Of a DNA stretch of 64,000 bases, positions 20,449 through 32,700 are shown in pieces. The position numbers and the translations under genes were made by a program. The stretch is taken from assembly GCA_019448385.1 (NCBI GenBank), contig JAGTXO010000002.1, forward strand, positions 372,001 to 436,000, read 5' to 3'. The notes under the pieces are model-generated. The model had not been told where the DNA came from and did not search any database. It saw nothing but the letters and a program-made list of their open reading frames with translations. The first letter of the stretch is position 1. Every line of letters begins with the position of its first letter. Origin of the DNA: Diacronema lutheri. Its lineage: Eukaryota; Haptophyta; Pavlovophyceae; Pavlovales; Pavlovaceae.

Positions 20449-23400
20449 TCAGAACAAAACGAGATGCGCGGCGGCATGGCCGGCGATGGCGCCCGCGTCG
20501 AGCGCTCGCGGCACCCAGAGCGCCACGAGCTGGCCGAGGAGGTAGTACTCCATGCCGCACGCAACAACCTTGCCCGCCAGGCCGAGCGTGCGGCTCGCGC
20601 TCCGCACGGCCGCACGGCGGGCGCTGTGCGTCGCGGCGAGGATCGCAGCCATGAGGAGCAGCCCGCCAATTGCGTGGAAGGCGTACGCGCAGCCCGAGAA
20701 GGCGGCGCGCGCTGCATGCATGCTCGCGTGCGCGCGCTCGGTCTCGAGGAGGCGCGCGCGCGAGCCGAGCGCAAACGCGCACGCGAATCCGACGGCCTGT
20801 GCGGCCAATGGGGCGATGGGCGACGGGAGCGTGCGCGGAGGCGGCGTGAGCACCGCGCCGCGCCACGGCCCGCGCATCGCCGCGTGCACGCGCCGCTGCG
20901 CGGGCGCGCGGGCCTGCGCGTGCGTGGCGCTCAGGCGCAGCGGCGCGGCGGCGCGGGTCGGCGCGCTCGCCTTTGCCGAGTTGGTGACCGAGTAGGCGCC
21001 GCGTTGGTCGGTGGGCGTGACAGGGTGGAGCAGCATCGCGCAGAGCGCAAGAAGCGGGAGCGCGAGCTCGGGCGCGCAGCCGAGCACCGTCGCGTCCGGC
21101 CGCGCGAGCCAGAGCGAGAGTGTCTCGTGGCGCGGCAGGCCGAGCCGCACGAGCAGCGCGCCGATCATCATGCCGCCCTGCACGTCGGCGGGCGAGGCGG
21201 CGGCTGCGACAAGGCGCGAGCCGCAGATGCCCGCGGCCCAGAGGAACGCGGCCGCGTAGCACAGCACGGTTGCGGCCGGGTCCGTCTGCGACCAGAGGTA
21301 GGTGCCCCCAAAATGGTAGCGGAGGACGAAGAAGGGGAGGCCAATCTGAGTGCAGCGGGGACAGGAGAGGTGGGCGGGAAAAGGGAGCGGCGGGGCGCGT
21401 GCGAGCGGGCGGGAAGGGAAGGGCGCTCGCGACGGTGAGGGGCGCCGCGCGAAGGCTCGCGCGGCGCGCGCCGGGTGCGGGCGCGCGCGCGCGCCGCGCA
21501 CCGCGTTCATCGCAGCAATGGACGGCCAGGCAAAGTCGCGGTTCCAGCCCTCGTCGGCGGGCGGCAGCGCGGCCGCGTCGCTGCCGAGGTGCACGTTCGG
21601 CCTCGGCAACGCGAGCGCAACCTTGAGCACGTTGCCCACGACGACGGACGCCGAGAAGAAGAGGACGAGCGTGCGCGCGAGCGACGCGCCGCCCTCTGAG
21701 CCCGCCGCCGCCTCCGCCCAGATGAGCGCTGGGAAGGTGGCCACGTAAAAGGCCTCCGAGCCGAGCAGCGACATGGCCCAGAAGACGGTCGATGCGGACG
21801 CCGACGCGCGCGCGCGCCGGCTGACGGGCATCACGATCGTGCGCACGCCCCACTCCGCCTGCTTGGCGAGGTAGGCGCGCAGCGCGCGGCGCGCGAACGA
21901 CAACGCGAGGCCGATCGGCGTGTCGACGCGCACGAGCGCGATGTCGGCCGCGCCGCCGGCGGGCGCGTCGCGCGCGGCGCGCTTGCCGCCGTCCGCGATC
22001 GGCGCGTCGCGCCGCGCGGCCGCGCATGCGCCCTCCTCGCCGCCGCTCAGCGCGCCGTCGGATGCGCCGTCGCCGCCGTCCGACGAGGAGGTATCCGACG
22101 CGTCGCGCGCGCGCGCGCCGCGCGACGCGACGGCCGGCGGCTGCTGCGGCGCGTGCAGCGCGGCCGTGTCGACGGCGGCGCCGTTCGCGCGCAGCGCGGG
22201 CGGCTTGAGCGCGAGCGGCGAGCCGGGCACGGGCGCAGGCAGCTCGTCGAGCAGCGCGATCGAGATCGCCTTGGCCGCACACGCGATCTGCACCGGTGTG
22301 AGCAGGCCCATCGGACTGAGGCGCAGCGACGGGAGCGGCGCCGCGCGCGTGCGCGCCGCAGCGCTCGCCGACGCGCGCGGCGGCGCGACGCGTGCGGCGC
22401 CGCCGGCACTGGCGCCGCCGGCGCCATCATCGGCGGGCGGCCGCTCAGGCTCGGCCAGCTCGACGGGCAGCACGGTGAGAACCATCTTGTAGCTCGCGAG
22501 CACGCGCGCCGCGACGCGGCCAAGCGCGGCGCGCTGCGCCGCCGCGCTCGCGCCCGCGCCCGGCGCGCGCACGTGCACGCACCCGGCCTCGCCGCCGCTC
22601 AGCACGAGCGCGCGCGCGGCGGGCGCGCCCGAGCGCTCGAGCTCGGCGCGGAGCGCGGCGGACGCGGCGCGCGCGGCGTGCGCACGCCACGGCTCGCGCT
22701 CGAGCGTGCGCAGCGCCTCGGCCGCAACGGCCGCGCAGTAGGCCGGGAGCGACGCGGAGAAGATGTAGCCCGTCGCAAAGAGCCGCTGCTGGCGCACAGC
22801 CTGCGCGCTGCCGGCGCAAAAGCCGCCCACGGAGGAGAGCGCGTGCTCGAGCGAGCCGACGATCGCGTCAATGCACGACGACGGCAGGCCGTAGTGCTCG
22901 GCGACACCGCGCCCGCGCGCGCCGAGCACGCCGAGCGAGAGCGATTCGTCGACGACGAGGTACGCGCCGTGCTCGTCGCGCAGTTGCAGCAGCTCGGGCA
23001 GCGGCGCGATCGCGCCCGTCGCGGCGCACACGCCCTCTGTGACGATGAGGCGTCGGCCATGCTTGCTCGACGGCAGCCGCGCGTCGATCGCATCCTGCTC
23101 GAGCAGCAGCGTGCGCAGCGCGCCCATGTCGCCGCGCGCGTACACGCGCACGCGCGCGCGCGAGAGGTCGATGCCCATGCGCACGCGCGCAACCGCGTGC
23201 GCGCCGTCGTCGACAAAGACCGTGTCGGTGCGCTTGGCGAGGGCGGGGAGCATCGACGAGAAGGTGGCGACGGCGGACGAGTAGATGATCGCGAGCTCCG
23301 TCCCGAGGAAGGCCGCGAGCTGGCTCTCGAGCTGCAGGTGCACGTCGAGGGTGCCATAGAAGGCGCGCGGGCCGCACGTGCCGACGCCGTACGCGCGGAT

Positions 23401-25535
23401 CGTCTCGGCTGCCACCTCGCGCAGGCGGGGCAGCTGGCGGATGCCGAGCGGGTCGCACGCGGCGAGCGCGACCGACGTGCCCGCCGGCAGCGCCGTGAGC
23501 ACCGCCGCCGCCGATGGCGCGCGCGCCGCGTCGCGCGTCGCGCACTCGGCGCCGCACAGCGGCTCGGCCGTCCACGCGGGCAGCGTCGCGCGGATGTGCG
23601 CGAGTGCGCGCTCGTCGAGTGCGAGCGGCGCGGTGCGCAGGCGGTGCGCCTTGGCGACCGCCGCGGCTGCGCGCTCCGCTTGCCCGCTTGCATCCGCGTG
23701 GTAGAGCATCCCCAGCCCCGCCGCCACCTCCTCGATGCAGCGGAGTGCGTAGGTGAGGTCCTCGCGTGTGTGCGCCGCCGAGACGCAAAAGCGCGCGCGC
23801 TCAAACAGCATGGGTGAGGCCGGGTAGCCGACGATGACGACGGCGATGCCGCGCGCGAGGAGCTGCCGCGAAAAGTCGCGCATCTTGATCAAATGGTAGA
23901 TCATGATCGGCACGACCGGCGAGCCGTCGTCGCCGAGCACCTCGCAGCCCATCTTGATGAGGCCGTCTCGGAAGAAGCGCACGTTCTCCGCGAGCGCGCG
24001 CAGCTTGGCGCGGCCGAGCGCGCCCGACGGCGAATCGGCGCCGTCCGCCTGCGAGATCACGCGCAGCGACGAGAGCACCTGCTGCACCGCCGGCGGCGAC
24101 ATGGCGCACGCGTGCAGCGTGCCGTGCGAGCGCGCGCGCAACGCATCAACCACGGGCCTCGCCGCGGCCACGTACCCGCCGACCGAGCCGAACGACTTTG
24201 TGAACGTGCCCATCATCACGTCGATCTCGCTCGTCGGCACGCCGAGAAGCTCCGCGACGCCGCGTCCCGTCGGCCCCACCGCGCCGATCGAGTGCGCCTC
24301 GTCGAGGTAGAGGTACGCGCCATAAGCTTTCTTGAGAGCAACGATCTGTCGGAGGGGGCACAGCTCGCCCTCCATTGAGTAGATACCCTCGACGACGACG
24401 ATGACCTTGCGCCACGGCCGGCCGCAGCCCGGCTGCCCGCGCAGCCGCGCCGTGCGCAGCTTGTCCTCCAGGTCGATCATCGAGTTGTGCACGAACGGCA
24501 GCACCGACGCGCCCGACGAGCGCACACCCTGCGCGGCGCCGCGCGGCGGCAAAGGGCGCGCGCAGCGCGGCGCGGCGTGGCACGCGCAAGGCTCAGCGGC
24601 GGGGCGGCGGTGGGGCCGCGCGGCACGGCGCACGCCACGCCGGAGCACATCGGCCCAGCAGAGCGGCCGAGGCCGACGGGCATGGCGGGCGCATTCACCT
24701 CGACGATCGACGAGTGGTTGAGCGCGTCGCTCAACAGCAGCACGCCCGCGCCGTCACCGTCAGCGTCGACGATGATCGGGATCATGGTCGAGTTGGTGGC
24801 GAAGCCCATGCCCATCGTGACCGCCGCCTCCTTGCCCAGGAACATCGCGATCGCGCGCTCGAGCTCGAGGTGCACGTCGCGCGTGCCGCACTCGGCACGA
24901 GGCGCGCCCGTCGACGTGCCGTGCTCGTCCACGGAGCGGAGGACGGCGGGCGTGCAGATCTCGTCGCAGCCGCCAAAGCCCAGGTAGTTGTACGAACCCA
25001 GGTTGATGCAGCGCAGGTCGCGCCCCGTCATCTCGTGCTCGCCCGTCGCGCGGTTGAACGCGCGCTCCTTCACGAGGACTGTCCCGCCCGCCTCGCCCGT
25101 GATCGGCCGGTTGAACGTGTCGGCGATCCAGCTGAAGAAGCGGCGCTCGTACAGGTCCTGCATGCCACTCTTCAGCGGCGGGCCGCGCCGGCTCGGCCCG
25201 CGCGCCGCCTGGACGCCGCCCGCGCCGCCCGGCAGAAATGCGAGGACGCGGTCGAGGAAGTCGAGTGTAAGCGCGCGGCAGACGAGGTACACGTACATGA
25301 GGATGGCGGAGACGAGCGTGGCGCGCGGCGGTCGAAGCTGGTGAAAATCGGCCGGCATCGCCACCGCCGGCCGGCGCGCGCGAACGAGCAGCACGACGGT
25401 CGCGCCGCAGACGAGCAGCGCGGCGCCGCCGGAAAGCACGTACATGGGACACGAAAGGCGCTCTGCTTTCGCCTTTCCACCCGTCTCTTCCGCCCGCGGC
25501 TTTGATAGTGAGATCGTCTCGGACTTTTCCGACAT
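20449..25535 (-). CDS. Single-chain serine palmitoyltransferase: LCB2-LCB1 fusion with a PAP2/S1P-phosphatase-like C-terminal domain
   Basis: SPT condenses serine with palmitoyl-CoA, the first step of sphingolipid synthesis in the ER. Exons are 24699-25535, 21502-24528 and 20449-21345, about 1586 residues (in-frame low-complexity sequence around 20850-20990 may hide another intron). Residues 1 to about 580 are LCB2-like: membrane anchor, LNLGSYNYLGF, LDEAHSIGAVG and the PLP-binding lysine in GTFTKSFGSVGG (about 390). Residues about 600-1060 are LCB1-like (YGVGTCGPRAFYGTLDVHL; SLEHALSSVGGF lacks the lysine, as LCB1 does). Residues about 1180-1380 resemble sphingosine-1-phosphate phosphatase: KVALALPRP fits motif K-x6-RP, but PSIAAMN and SRLVAAAASPAD lack the two catalytic histidines. 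Several further hydrophobic helices follow. Ordinary eukaryotes keep LCB1 and LCB2 separate. The gene is divergent from RCL1, 93 bp apart. Confidence 0.88.
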
Positions 25536-25628
25536 CCGACCTCGCTCTCGGGATCACCCCTCGTCGCCGGACGCGAGGAACGCTAGCCGCGGAGGCCCGC
25601 GGACGCCGTCCGCGCGCGCCGCGCACGC

Positions 25629-26699
25629 ATGCTGCGCTACCGCGGCGCGCGCCACTTCCGCCAGCGCATCATACTCTCGACGCTCAGTGGCCGCGCCGTG
25701 CGGATCGACGACATCCGCGCCGACGACGCCGACGAGCCCGGGCTGCGCGACTTTGAGGTCTCGTTGCTCCGGCTGATCGAGGGCGTGGTGAACGGGTGCG
25801 AGATCGTGATCAACGCGGCTGGCACCGGCGTGCGCTACCGGCCAGGGGCCATCGTCGGCGGCGCCGTCGTGCACGAGTGCCCCGCGTCGCGCGGGCTTGG
25901 CTACTTCGCCGAGGCGCTCCTCGCGCTCGCGCCGTTTGGCAAGGCGCCGCTCGTCGCGACCCTGCGCGGCGTGACCAACGACGAGCTGTCGATCGGCGTC
26001 GACGCGCTGCGGACTGTCACCCTCCCGCTCATGCGCAAGTTTGGCCTCGACGAGGGGCTCGAGCTGCACGTGCACAAGCGCGGCGTGCCGCCGGGCGGCG
26101 GCGGTGAGATCGAGCTGCGCTGCCCGGTCGTGCGCCGGCTCAGCTCGGTCGACCTGATCGATGAGGGGAAGGTGAAGCGAGTGCGCGGCGTCGCCTTTGC
26201 CGCGCGCGTCGCGCCACACGTGGCCAACCGGATGGTGGAGACGGCGCGCGGCGTGCTCAACGACTTTTTGCCCGACGTGTGGGTCTACACCGACCACTCC
26301 AAGGGCGACAAGGGCGGCCGCTCGCCCGGCTTTGGCATGACCGTCGTCGCCGAGTCGACGACCGGTGCGATGCTCTGCGTCGAGCTGAGCGGCGGCGCGC
26401 AGGTGCTGCCCGAGGAGGTCGGGCAGAGCGCAGCGCGGCTGCTGTGCGAGGAGGTGCAGAGCGGTGGGTACGTCGACTCGGCGCACCAGCCGCTCGCGCT
26501 GCTGCTGATGGCGCTCGGCCCCGAGGACGTGTCGCGGCTGCGCATCGGGCGCATCTCGCAGTACACGATTGAATGGCTCCAGCTGATGCGCGACTTTTTG
26601 GGCGTCACGATGCACATCAGGCCCGACCCGGAGAGCTCGAGCCTCGTCGTGACGTGCCGCGGCATCGGCTTCTCAAACGTTGCGCGCCGCGCCATCTGA
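25629..26699 (+). CDS. RCL1: RNA 3'-terminal phosphate cyclase-like protein RCL1 (18S rRNA processing)
   Basis: RCL1 binds the GTPase Bms1 and works in small-subunit pre-rRNA processing at the A2 site. It has the RTC fold but no cyclase activity. The intronless 356-residue ORF starts MLRYRGARHFRQRIILSTLS and contains GLRDFEVSLLRLIEGVVNG, HECPASRGLGYFAEALLALA, VTNDELSIGVDALRTVTLPL and SPGFGMTVVAEST. The RCL1-type SRGLGYFAE... and NDxxDxSVD-like region, rather than the RtcA catalytic HGGT..GAP start, places it in the RCL1 branch. The length matches yeast and human (367-373). It converges with the channel gene with 49 bp between the stops. Confidence 0.9.
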   Translation: MLRYRGARHFRQRIILSTLSGRAVRIDDIRADDADEPGLRDFEVSLLRLIEGVVNGCEIVINAAGTGVRYRPGAIVGGAVVHECPASRGLGYFAEALLALAPFGKAPLVATLRGVTNDELSIGVDALRTVTLPLMRKFGLDEGLELHVHKRGVPPGGGGEIELRCPVVRRLSSVDLIDEGKVKRVRGVAFAARVAPHVANRMVETARGVLNDFLPDVWVYTDHSKGDKGGRSPGFGMTVVAESTTGAMLCVELSGGAQVLPEEVGQSAARLLCEEVQSGGYVDSAHQPLALLLMALGPEDVSRLRIGRISQYTIEWLQLMRDFLGVTMHIRPDPESSSLVVTCRGIGFSNVARRAI

Positions 26700-26748
26700 T
26701 CTATCTTGTTTCTCGTGGCAAGATGTTCACAAGGCCGTCAAAGGCAGC

Positions 26749-29700
26749 TTAGGCGGCGTACTCCTCGTCCTGCGCCACCTCCTCCATGTCGACGAGGGAC
26801 TCGCGCGCCACGCGTTTGCGCCCGTCGTCGTCGTCGAGCGGCGGCGCGTCGCTCGCGCCCGCGCCCGCCCGTCGCGTCTCGTCGGCATGGCGCGCCTCCT
26901 CCTTGCGCGCGCGGCGAAGGAGCTTCTTGCCGCGCAGCTCGTCCCACTCGGCGAGGATGCGCTGCACCGTCTCGGGCTCGTCCGAGTAGCCGTCGACCGG
27001 CTGCATGCCCTTGAGCGACGGGTAGAGCCGCAGCCATTGCATCGCCATCCGATCGATGAGGAGCTGCGCGTCGTCGGGCAGCGTGGCGGCGGCGTCCCAG
27101 TACTGCCGCTCGGCAAGGCTGAGCAGCACCTCGACGTAGTGCACGCGCCCGCCGCGCACGGGCACGCGCAGCGCCGAGACGAGCTCGCTCACCTTTCCCC
27201 GGTCGCGCCCGACCTGCGCGGGGACGAGCGGCTCGCGGATCGCGCTGAGGAGTAGGCCGAGGCTCTGCACGGGGATGAAGTGCGTGCACCGGCGGTCCCA
27301 CACGCTCCATTCGAGTGCGAAGGCCTTGATCGCGTCTGCGCCAATCGGCAGCAGCGACTGCTCGCGCACGTCCTCAAAGGCCTCAAGGAGCACGGCGACA
27401 AAGACCGAGAGGAGCATGTAGCCCATGCTCACCATGAAGACAACCCAGAAGGCGACGGCCCACTCGCTCGACCAGCCGTTGAGCTGGCCGGTCTGCCCAA
27501 AGTAGCGGTAGTCCCACATCAGATCCGCCCAGTACTCGCCCGAGATGGCCGCAAAGAGGGTGAGCGCAGCCGTTGGGAAGTCGCCAAAGTTGGCCCTGCG
27601 GCTCACGCCGCCGTACGGGCCGGACTCGGGTGCGGTGCCGAGGAGCTCGACGCCGATGACGGCGAAGGCAAAGATGGCGAGCACGAGCAGCAGCCCAACG
27701 TTGGCCAGCTGGTGCAGCGAAAAGTAGAGCGTTGAGATCACCTTGCGCAGCGCCGACAGGCCGCGCGTGAGGCGCAGCACACGCACGACGCGTGCCGCGC
27801 GCATCGACGTGAGCGTGCCGGCGGGGATGGACGAGAGCCAGCCATTGGAGGTGGCAAGTGCCTCGCCAATGCCGAGCACGACGATCGCAAAGTCGAAGCG
27901 GTTCCACCCGATCCGGAAGTAGCGCTTGCCGAGCGCGGTCAGCTTGATCGCCGCCTCGAGTGCAAACACCGACGCAAACGCGTACGAGGCGCGGTCGAGG
28001 AAGTGCTCGAAGGAGGCGGGCTGGCCGCGATGGCGCGTCATCGAGATGGCCGTGTTCGCGACGATGCACGCCAGCACGAACCGCTCGAACACGTCGCCGT
28101 AGTAGCGCGCGGCCTCAAACGGGCGCCGGTTGGCCGGCGCGGCGCGCGTCGCGCCGTCGGGCTCGAGGGCGCGCAGCGAGCGCCAGCGCGCCCACGCGGG
28201 CTTGTGCACGAGCCGGAAGCAAAAGTTGCGCACCGCGTGGCGCGGCTCGTCGTAGAGCGGCCGCGGGCGTAGCTTGAGCATCTTGGCCTGCGTGTGCACC
28301 CACGCACGCTGCTCCGCCGAGAGGAGAAGGAGGCCATCGTGCATCCCGCGGAAGCGCGCAAAGTGCTGCAGGATCACACCGACGAAGAGGTTCGCGAGCA
28401 CGTACGAGCAGATGAAGACGGTGAGCAAGAAGTAGAGCGCAGGCCAGTACAAGTTGCGCTGCTGGAAGTCGCGCACGGGCTGCCGCTCGAAGCCGGTCAC
28501 GTCCATGGCGTTGTACATGATGTTGGGCCAGTTCTCGAGCGTCGAGATCTGGAAGAGCGCGAGCATCGCTTCGCCCACGTAGTCAAAGTTGGGCAGCGGC
28601 AAGAACCACGACACCTCCGGCGCGGGCCGGCCGAGCGAGCGCAGCGCGCCGGCGAGCGTGCCGATCCGCTCGCAGACGGCGCGGTCGGTGCGCAGCTCGG
28701 CCGCGTCGAGGGCGTCGCCGCGGAGGCCGGCGGCGTCGAGCTGACGGGCGCTCGCCTGGCGCAGCGCTACGCCGAGCGCGTCGCGCGTCGTCTCGAGCAG
28801 CTGCGCGAGGCTCGCGGTGATGAGCTCGCCGTTTTGGTCCACACACCGACCAAACTTGCCGCCAAAGAGCGCGACGCCGATCACGCCGAGGATGAGCGAG
28901 ACGACGGCGAGGAGGAGGAGGAGGACGAGGACGTGCGGCACCGAGTAGACCACCGCCGACGCGACGACGCGCACGCCGGGCAGCCGTGGCACGAGCCGGA
29001 ACGGGCGGAGCGCGAGGAACGGGCGAAGCGCGCGCAGGCCGGCGCTCAACCGCACGACGGCGGGGTGGAAGGTGAGCAGGCCGATCAGCACCATCGCCAC
29101 ATCAAAAAAGTGCCACGGGTCCGCAAAGTAGCCGCGCCACGAGAGCGCGACGATCCTGAGCGCCGTCTCCGCCGCGAAGGCGATGACGGCGACGAGCGCA
29201 AAGTAGTAGAGCGAGACGAGCGCGCCCGAGCCGTCAAACGTAGCCCCGTTGAGGTACGCGTCGGGCTCGAGGCCCGACGGGATCTTGCGCGCGGCCGCCT
29301 GCTCGATGGGCAGCAGCGCCGACGTGACGACGATGAGCGCGATGATCGCGGCGTCGAAGAGATCTGACGAGACGAGGGCGTGCACGCGCGCGCGCACCGC
29401 GCTGTGCTCGCCGAGGCAGAAGAGCGACGTGCCCGTGGGCGGCGGCGGCCGCCTCGCGCGCAGCCAGCTGAAACCGCCAAGGAAGGACCCCGCCGCCGTC
29501 GCGAGCTGCTGCACCGACGACGCCTGCTGCATGCGCTGCTGCTCGTGCTCACACACCGTGTCGAGCGGCGCCGCGTCCGCGCGCGCCCGCGCGTCGCTCG
29601 CTTCGCGCTGGCGCTTGATGGCGAGGAAGCGCAGGAAGTGCGGCAGGTCGAGCTCGCCCTGCCCCTCTTCGTCGCACTCGTCGAAGAGCTCCTGCAGCTG

Positions 29701-32700
29701 CCGCGCCGACATGGGCCCCTCGGCCATTGATCGGAGCATCTCGCTCACCTCGCTCTCATCGACGTGCCCGTTCCCGTCGAGGTCGCTCCGGCGGAAGAGC
29801 GCCTCGGCCGCGCTCTGCTCGAAGGTGTTGAGCCACACATGCCGCTGCGACGAGGCGCAAACCGACGCGTAACCGAGCTGGGAGCGCGCCGAGCCACTGC
29901 CGGCCGGTCCGTCCGGCGAGCCGCGGCGGCGCAGCGTGGTCTCCGGCTCGCCGCGTGCGCCCCACACGCGCGCGTGCTCGAGCTCGCGCCCGACGAGCAG
30001 CTGGTTGCGCCGCATCGTCACGCCGCACGTCACGTCGCTCATCGAGACCGACCGGCGGTTAAGCCGCGGCCGCGTCGACCCGAGCGGCCCAGCCGCCGCC
30101 GGCCATTTGGTCGGCACAGAGCTGCGCCGATGGTCGAGATGCGGCGACGCGGGCGGCGCGTGCCGCGACGGGCTGCTCGGGCTGCCGAGTGGTGCGGTCG
30201 CGCTGCTTGCACCAGGCGAGCGCTGCAGCGCAGGAGGGTGCGATGGCGCGATGCCATGGAGCCGCGCGCTCCAATGCGCGCGGTCGGTCGGCGCGCCGGC
30301 GTGCGGCGGCGTCAACTTTGGCAGCGGGATCGAAGAGCGCGGCGGCCGGCTGAACGGCGGCTCGAGACGCTCGCGCGATTGGAGTTGGGCATCGGCGCGC
30401 GTCGCCGGGCGGACAGATGCTCTGCGCGGGTTGACGGCAAGGCGCGTTGAGCTGGGCGGTGGCGTAGACGAGCGGCGCTGCCACGAGAAGCCGCGCTCTG
30501 AGCGGGGCTGCGGCGGGCTGGCCGATGGCGAGCGTGAGCGCGAGCCGCGCGGCGCGGCGGCGCGTCGGCCGTCGCGCGGTGGGTGCGGCGCGGGCGCCGA
30601 CTCGGCCAGCGGGTGCAGCATGTCGCGCGTCGAGCTTGGCGTGAGGACGCGCGTCGCGTACGTCGTAGCCAGCGCGCCGTCCGGCGCGCCGTCGGCCCGC
30701 GCGGCGAGACACTGCGCGTCGTCACCGCTCTCGCCCTCGCGGCTCTTGCCGCCGCCCGGCGGCACGCTCGATCTCGAGCCGCCGCGCGTCCGGCGCGCGC
30801 CCGGCACGGCGCGGTCGCTGGCGCGGCCGTCGGACGCCGAGCTGCGGCCAAAGAGGCTCGCGATGCCGTCGGCGAGCGACGCGAGCATCTCGACTGCCGA
30901 CGCGACAACCGCCTGCGCCGGCGCGGGCGACGCCGAGCGCGCGCGCTTTGGCGGCGACGCCGAGATGGAGCGCGAGCGCGAGCGCGAGCACCGCGCAAGC
31001 GACGAGCGCCGGCCGCCGGTCGCGCTCGCCGGCACGCTTGCGCCTCGCTCGCGCGACGCGCTCGAACTGCGGCGGCAGCCTGGTGGCGGCGAGCTGCCCG
31101 CCGCCGATGCAATCGCCGAGAGCGGAGCGCGCGCCGACGGTTTCGCGGACGAGCCGACGGAGTCCTCGCCCGAGTGGAGCTTTGCCCGCGCAGAGCGCGC
31201 CGCCCACGTGTCCACGTCGAACGTGTGCGCGTTGCGCGGCGACGCGCCGTGCGACGCGGAGCACGTCATGCCCGCGCCTGTGCCTGAGTCGCGCCGCTTG
31301 GCGCCGACGAGGACAGTATCGCGCCATATCGCCATGCGCGATGTGTGCACGTCGCGGTCGGAGCGCGGCGCGCCGCCGGGCGCGTGGGCGGGCCGCTGCG
31401 CGGGCGCGCTCAGCCGTTGCGAGGCGAGCGCCGGCGCGCGCGCGCGTTCCTCGTCCGCCGCGAGCGTGAGGCGCGCGAGGTCGGCCCAATGTGCGAGCGG
31501 CGGGACCGGCGAGGCCCAATGTGCGAGCGGCGGGACCGGCGACGCGTGCGCGCCCGCGGACGGCGGGTTGGCCGCGGCGGCGGCGCGCGCGCGCGCGTTC
31601 GCCGACCAGGTGTGCGCCGCGTTGAGCACGAGCGGCGGCGGCTCGAACGGCCGGTCGTCGTCGCGCAGCGTGATCCGGCGCGCGCGGCGCAGCGCGTCGC
31701 CAGCGCGCGACACGTCCGGCGAGCCGCGCGCCGCCGACGACGACGACGTGGTCGAATCGGGCGCGAGGTGCGAGACGCGGCACGCGCGCAGCGAGGGCGG
31801 CGCGTACGAGCCGTCAGTCGTCGACGTGACCGACGGCGTCGCCGGCTCGGCACGCCGCGCGCTGTCACTGTCGAGCGCGGCGCGGTCGGCGACGCGCTGC
31901 GACCGCTGCGACCGGTCGCGCCGCGCCGACGTGGGTGTCGCTATGAGCCGGTGAGGCCGTGCGGGCAGCGTGCCCTTGGCGGCGCGCGCCGCCCCGTCGC
32001 TGCGGTGCGCGGCGCGCTCGCTCGAGCATGCCACGCCGCCGGGCTCGAGCTCGCCTGGCTCGCGCGCGTCGCCGCTGCCGCCGTCGCCGCCCGCCGCGTC
32101 TCGCGCGCGCGCGCGGCCGCCGCGCCGCGCAAAGAGGGCGAGTCGGCTGTGCGCGCGCCGCGTCACGTCGGAGAGGCGGCCGCGAACGGCGGCGAGATCG
32201 AAGGCGCGGATGACCTTTTGCAGCGCCGCCTGCTGGTGCGACTCCTGGTCATCAAAGGTGGCGAGAAGGATGCCGAGGAAGAGATTGATCGCGAAGAAGT
32301 TGCCCAGGATGATGACCGCGATGAAGAAGGGCACCGCCGCCATCCCGACCGCGCCGTACGTATCGAAGAGCACGTCCGGCCAGTTCTCGGCGCTCACGAG
32401 CTGGAAGACGGTGACGAAGGACCAAATGAAGTCGTCAAAGTGCGCGCGCGGCGGCGGCTGCTGCCCGACGAACGCGCCGCCGAACTGCTGCATTGCAAGA
32501 ATGGCGAAGACGGCGATAAAGATGAGCACGACGAGCAGCAAGTACGCGCACGCGGCGAGGGAGAGCACCGTCGTGCGGATGAGCGTGCGGATGGTGGACG
32601 AGACATCGGAGAGCAGCTTGAATACGCGCAGCAGCCGGAGCGAGCGTACCGCCGTGACGATCTGCCGCAGCTCGTACGGATCGTTCTGGCTCGACACGCT

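Noticed and set aside
20449-25535. Interpretation of the fused SPT as an inserted virus copy
   Set aside because: It has spliceosomal introns, the local GC-rich codon use and a standard host neighbour arrangement, and no virus gene lies nearby; a relation to viral SPT remains an evolutionary question only.
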